The notes beneath the pieces were generated by a model that saw nothing but the letters and a program-made list of their open reading frames with translations, was not told where the DNA came from and made no database searches. The position numbers and the translations under genes were made by a program. Source: Anaerolineaceae bacterium (GTDB lineage: Bacteria > Chloroflexota > Anaerolineae > 4572-78). From it: a stretch of 9,654 nt of DNA. Shown piece after piece: positions 7,801 through 9,654 of the stretch. How positions within the stretch are numbered: the first letter of the stretch is position 1; the number at the start of each line of letters is the position of its first letter. Location: the NCBI GenBank assembly GCA_024762375.1, contig JANTHQ010000049.1:1-9654 (forward strand). Reading direction: 5' to 3'.

Positions 7801-9341
7801 GAAATATCGTTCACGCTGGCGCCCTCGCGCAGCGATTGTTTCACTTTCGAGTTCATGAATACCGTGCAGCGCGTGCCCAAATCGCTGGGCGACTGCGCGG
7901 TGGTCGCTTTTTCGGCGAAATCCGCCACGCTGTACCCCATCGAGCGGGCAAAGGTTTCGATGAACGAGCCGCAGCCCGATGAGCAGGCTTCATTCAGTTC
8001 GATATTCTGAATGTGCCCGTCCTGCACATAAATGGCTTTCATATCCTGCCCGCCGATGTCCAAAATGAAAGATACATCGGGGTCGAAAGCGCGGGCGGCG
8101 CGGAAGTGTGCCAGCGTTTCCACCATGCCCATATCGAACCCGAACACGGCGTGAATCAAATCTTCGCCGTACCCGGTGACCACCGTGCGGGCGATTTTCG
8201 GCGGGTTTTCGCGTTCCCGAAACAGGTCGCGGATTTTTGCCAGCCCGGTTTTCACCGCACCGATGGCGTCGCCTTTGTTGCCGGTATAGTGGCTGAACAG
8301 CACCCGTCCGTCCACATCGGTCAGCACCAGTTTGGTGGTGGTGGAACCGGAATCCACGCCGAGAAAAACGGGTTCGCCGTCCGCGTCCGCAATTTCGGCG
8401 CGGGGGGCTTTGTTTTGGTTGCGGGTGAATTCCCAGCGTTCAAAATCTTCTTTCGATTTGAAAAGCGGGTCAAGCCGGTTTTCGCCGGTGAAAACGTGAA
8501 TCGGCGGATTGTCGAGCCGCTCAATCAGGTCGGAAATGGTGGTGTGCAGCGATGTGCCGTTCGCCGACAGTGCCGCGCCCATCGCGGGCAAAAGTTCGCT
8601 GTGTTCGGCGCGGAGAATGCTGTCGTCGCCGAGTTTCAGCACATCCATAAACGCCGAGCGCAGCGCAGGCAGAAATGTCAGCGGGCCGCCGCACATCAGC
8701 AGTTTCGGGGTGGGGTCGTTGCCGCGCGACAGCGTGGCGACCACTTGCAGCGCCACCGCGTGAAAAATGGACGCGGCAATATCTTCGTGCGAAATTTGGC
8801 GGCTGAGCAGGTTTTGCACATCGGTTTTGGCAAACACCCCGCAACGGGAGGCGATGGGGTACACTTTTTCGTGTTTCTGCGCCAGCGCGTTCAGTTCCGC
8901 CACGGGGATATTCAGCAGGGTTGCCATCTGGTCGATGAATGCGCCCGTGCCGCCCGCGCACGAGCCGTTCATCCGAATATCGGGCACGCCTTCTTCGTGG
9001 AAGAAAATCATTTTGGCGTCTTCCCCGCCGATGTCAATCAGGGTTTTCACGTCGGGGTACAGCCGTTTGACCACCTCTGCGGATGAAACCACTTCCTGAA
9101 TGAACGGGATTTCGTACATCTCGCTGACGCCCATCCCCGCCGAGCCGGTGATTTGCAGTTGCAGCGGGATGTCGCCGAGTTGGTCGCGGGCTTCGTTCAG
9201 CGCGGCAAGCAGGGTGTTGATGGTTTCGGCATTGTGGCGGCGGTATGTCGAAAATCGCAGATTGGCGTTTTCGTCCAGCAGTGCCACTTTCGCCGTGGTC
9301 GAGCCGATGTCAATGCCCAGTTGGTAGCGTGGTTGTGTCAT
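4890..9341 (-). CDS. Giant acyl-CoA dehydratase activase / HgdB-like fusion iron-sulfur protein
   Basis: This 1483-residue protein combines both partners of the 2-hydroxyacyl-CoA dehydratase type of ATP-driven electron transfer. Residues 5-260 and 325-585 are two BcrAD/BadFG activase ATPase domains (GIDIGSTTAK at 9-18 and GVDSGSTTTK at 328-337; IDIGGED and LDIGGQD). Each has the cluster cysteines of HgdC-type activases: Cys128 with Cys167, and Cys453 with Cys492. A linker carries Cys617, 620, 624 and 643. Residues about 683-995 and 1020-1420 are two related HgdB/DUF2229-like modules (ICYPA at 732 and 1068; FGC at 945 and 1369). A tail holds Cys1447, 1455, 1458 and 1465. The length fits the known large activase-dehydratase fusions, whose physiological reaction is not established. 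The protein is cytosolic and likely oxygen-sensitive. The start at 9341 is chosen for its GGAGG site; an in-frame TTG at 9410 lacks one. No separate dehydratase subunits or CoA-transferase are nearby, so the substrate is unknown. Confidence 0.95.
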   Translation of the reverse strand: MTQPRYQLGIDIGSTTAKVALLDENANLRFSTYRRHNAETINTLLAALNEARDQLGDIPLQLQITGSAGMGVSEMYEIPFIQEVVSSAEVVKRLYPDVKTLIDIGGEDAKMIFFHEEGVPDIRMNGSCAGGTGAFIDQMATLLNIPVAELNALAQKHEKVYPIASRCGVFAKTDVQNLLSRQISHEDIAASIFHAVALQVVATLSRGNDPTPKLLMCGGPLTFLPALRSAFMDVLKLGDDSILRAEHSELLPAMGAALSANGTSLHTTISDLIERLDNPPIHVFTGENRLDPLFKSKEDFERWEFTRNQNKAPRAEIADADGEPVFLGVDSGSTTTKLVLTDVDGRVLFSHYTGNKGDAIGAVKTGLAKIRDLFRERENPPKIARTVVTGYGEDLIHAVFGFDMGMVETLAHFRAARAFDPDVSFILDIGGQDMKAIYVQDGHIQNIELNEACSSGCGSFIETFARSMGYSVADFAEKATTAQSPSDLGTRCTVFMNSKVKQSLREGASVNDISAGLAYSVIKNALHKVLKITNTDVLGDHILVQGGTFRNPAVHKAMETLLEKPVLCPDISELMGAYGAALTGRDEYLDTRDPQTSFIGLEAIDDAGDYKKYTIHCHGCENRCTVTKLQFPNKRVFYTGNRCERIFSNSGKKVEKGTDLTEFKYHLLFDRDPEPATPARLTLGIPRSLNMYENYPFWHALFTESGIRVQLSDPSTGEMYARGAGTIMSENICYPAKITHGHIYNLIDKKVDRIFYPMVMFEQKEFKDALNSFNCPIVSGYPDVIRSAINPEGNFGVPLDTPAVTFRDKKLLKKIVTEYLSGLGIDKKTINRAYKRALAAQQAYKDAVRAEGDKILARADAEDRLVILLLGRPYHVDPLINHGVPSVLTDFGVDVITEDALHIDRNAMLNDPHVLTQWEYPNRYYHAMRWAGQHENVEVVQLNSFGCGPDAITVDEVHSLATEYGMGHTVIRIDEIESTGSVRLRLRSMIESVQQKRRHAKRTYTPRKSVRVYQKEDRDKVILAPQFSYFYTAPLVRPILDMGYKVDMLPPPDRETAETGLKYTNNEICYPAIVIIGDLIKALQSGKYDPKDVVVGITQTGGQCRASSYLSLLRRALASAGFYETPIISLTAGLKALNEQPGFKFDIKTYAYHAVLSIVFADAISEMYYATAIREINKGDTLKVADKYMALLASTVENGGMVLKRDIVLDTIRQAVKDFNAIPVKNLTYPKVGVIGEIYAKYNSFANNRVAEWLMEQGLEVVSPSLMEFFAAWPISAETDVKEHLKKPDVMWFLSKVTQKVAQSFLDEVDGVLQDFHYHRPMHTINHIADKAKEIVRLTHQYGEGWLIPGEINSMIEDGIPNVLCLQPFGCIANHVVAKGVEKRMKEEHPDLNLLFLDVDAGVSEVNFVNRLHFFVSHAKNQQPDPAIVAAIEAEKPTVTIAEGTTCATDESVTCATCSLDGETCPLLKEMQEQALHNLVVPR

Positions 9342-9346
9342 CAATT

Positions 9347-9352
9347 TCCTCC
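9347..9352 (-). promoter_or_regulatory. Ribosome binding site deciding the start of the giant gene
   Basis: GGAGGA on the minus strand ends six bases before the ATG at 9341. This strong site selects the start at MTQPRYQ over the in-frame TTG at 9410, which would add 23 unconserved-looking residues and has no purine-rich site in front of it. Confidence 0.9.
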
Positions 9353-9408
9353 ATGTGCGATGTGGTGTCGCGAGTGATTTATTGATTGCAGTGTAGCGGA
9401 TGGAGGTC

Positions 9409-9463
9409 AACCGGGCTGTAAATGCAGGTTAACAGTTGGTTACAGAAGAAACGACGCCCGGTT
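9409..9463. promoter_or_regulatory. Nested inverted repeats in the leader of the giant gene
   Basis: An outer perfect 8-base inverted repeat, AACCGGGC (9409-9416) with GCCCGGTT (9456-9463), encloses a spaced palindrome with exact twofold symmetry about 9430/9431: CTGTAA (9416-9421), GTTAAC (9428-9433) and TTACAG (9440-9445), separated by six bases on each side. A direct repeat GGTTAACAG / GGTTACAG is also visible. If transcription starts near 9465, the outer stem would sit at the very 5' end of the message. It could be a protein operator or a structured RNA leader; the sequence does not distinguish these. Confidence 0.5.
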
Positions 9464-9471
9464 TGTGAGAA

Positions 9472-9501
9472 TTTATAGTCCAAAACATCTGATGGTATGA
9501 A
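9472..9501 (-). promoter_or_regulatory. Candidate promoter of the giant gene
   Basis: On the minus strand a -35-like TTCATA (9496-9501) and a -10-like TATAAA (9472-9477) are separated by 18 bases. The predicted start near 9465 gives a leader of about 125 bases that begins with the inverted-repeat structure. The -35 overlaps the T-run of the upstream terminator, so this is a compact terminator-promoter junction. Matches are 4/6 and 5/6, so this is a moderate prediction. Confidence 0.35.
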
Positions 9502-9533
9502 AAAATGGAGCAACCATGTCGGTCGCTCCATTT
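9500..9533 (-). terminator. Rho-independent terminator of an upstream minus-strand transcript
   Basis: AAATGGAGC (9503-9511) and GCTCCATTT (9525-9533) form a 9-base-pair stem, extended by ACC/GGT across one mismatch to a 5-base loop. Read on the minus strand, the stem runs into six T residues (9505 down to 9500). On the plus strand only three T residues follow, so the minus direction is favoured. It would end a transcript entering from the right edge, separating it from the giant gene. Confidence 0.75.
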
Positions 9534-9654
9534 GCGGCGCAATTATGTTTGAACTGCGCGTGAAATCTAACTCATGTTACGCTGTTCGAGATTTGACGAA
9601 ACCAAAAACGCAAAACTTTTGGTAAAAACCATACATTTTTGATTTCCCCCATCC
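9534..9654. other. Right-edge stretch, no assignable gene
   Basis: The terminator just to the left implies that a minus-strand gene ends here or shortly beyond the edge. All three minus-strand frames are open from the edge to stops at 9577-9579, 9572-9574 and 9567-9569, so at most about 28 C-terminal residues could be present, and none is recognisable. On the plus strand only a 26-codon open frame starting at 9545 is seen, with no support as a gene. Confidence 0.4.

Noticed and set aside
4911..7982. A 1023-codon open frame on the plus strand antisense to the giant gene, with a further 357-codon one at 8013-9086.
   Set aside because: The translations are rich in His, Phe, Arg and Gln, with no domain, motif or ribosome binding site. 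They arise from the codon bias of the strongly supported minus-strand gene.
9342..9410. N-terminal extension of the giant protein from an in-frame TTG at 9410.
   Set aside because: There is no ribosome binding site before it, and the extra 23 residues precede a standard activase N terminus that has a strong GGAGG-ATG start at 9341.
9545..9625. A 26-codon plus-strand open frame at the right edge as a small gene.
   Set aside because: There is no ribosome binding site or recognisable peptide, and it overlaps the region where an incoming minus-strand transcript ends.

Overview
The window is a compact stretch of bacterial chromosome of moderate GC content (slightly above 50% by eye). All five recognisable genes lie on the minus strand, so transcription runs from the right edge towards the left. 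Ribosome binding sites are clear GGAGG/GGAG types. The dominant gene belongs to the oxygen-sensitive 2-hydroxyacyl-CoA dehydratase/activase (BcrAD/BadFG, HgdB) group, which points to an anaerobe or facultative anaerobe. Short palindromic repeats between genes resemble those of environmental lineages such as Calditrichota or Chloroflexota, but the sequence alone does not settle the phylum.

Layout, in the direction of transcription. At 9534-9654 there is only the tail of whatever lies to the right, closed by an intrinsic terminator at 9500-9533. A leader of about 160 bases (9342-9500) holds a candidate promoter and a nested inverted-repeat structure. A giant 1483-residue iron-sulfur ATPase follows (4890-9341). 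It carries two activase ATPase domains, a cysteine-rich linker, two HgdB-like modules and a four-cysteine tail. An 83-base gap filled by a palindromic array of heptamers (TCAGNNN x4, then CTGANNN x4) leads to an AhpD/carboxymuconolactone-decarboxylase-like protein (4216-4806). A 147-base gap with palindromic CACGAAT repeats and a good -10 box leads to a tightly packed trio: an APC-family permease (2749-4068), a patatin-like phospholipase (1847-2752, ATGA overlap) and a membrane sensor histidine kinase (1-1845, one base after the phospholipase stop). The kinase runs off the left edge just after its ATPase domain.

How they may work together. The permease, lipase and kinase are almost certainly co-transcribed and translationally coupled, so a membrane or lipid-linked transport and sensing unit is plausible; its signal and substrate cannot be read from sequence. 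The giant protein has the parts of a self-contained ATP-driven low-potential electron-transfer machine, but no separate dehydratase subunits, CoA-transferase or other substrate-defining enzyme is present. The link between the giant protein and the downstream genes is by position and strand only. The most interesting items are the double duplication inside the giant protein, the heptamer palindrome at its stop codon and the structured leader in front of it.
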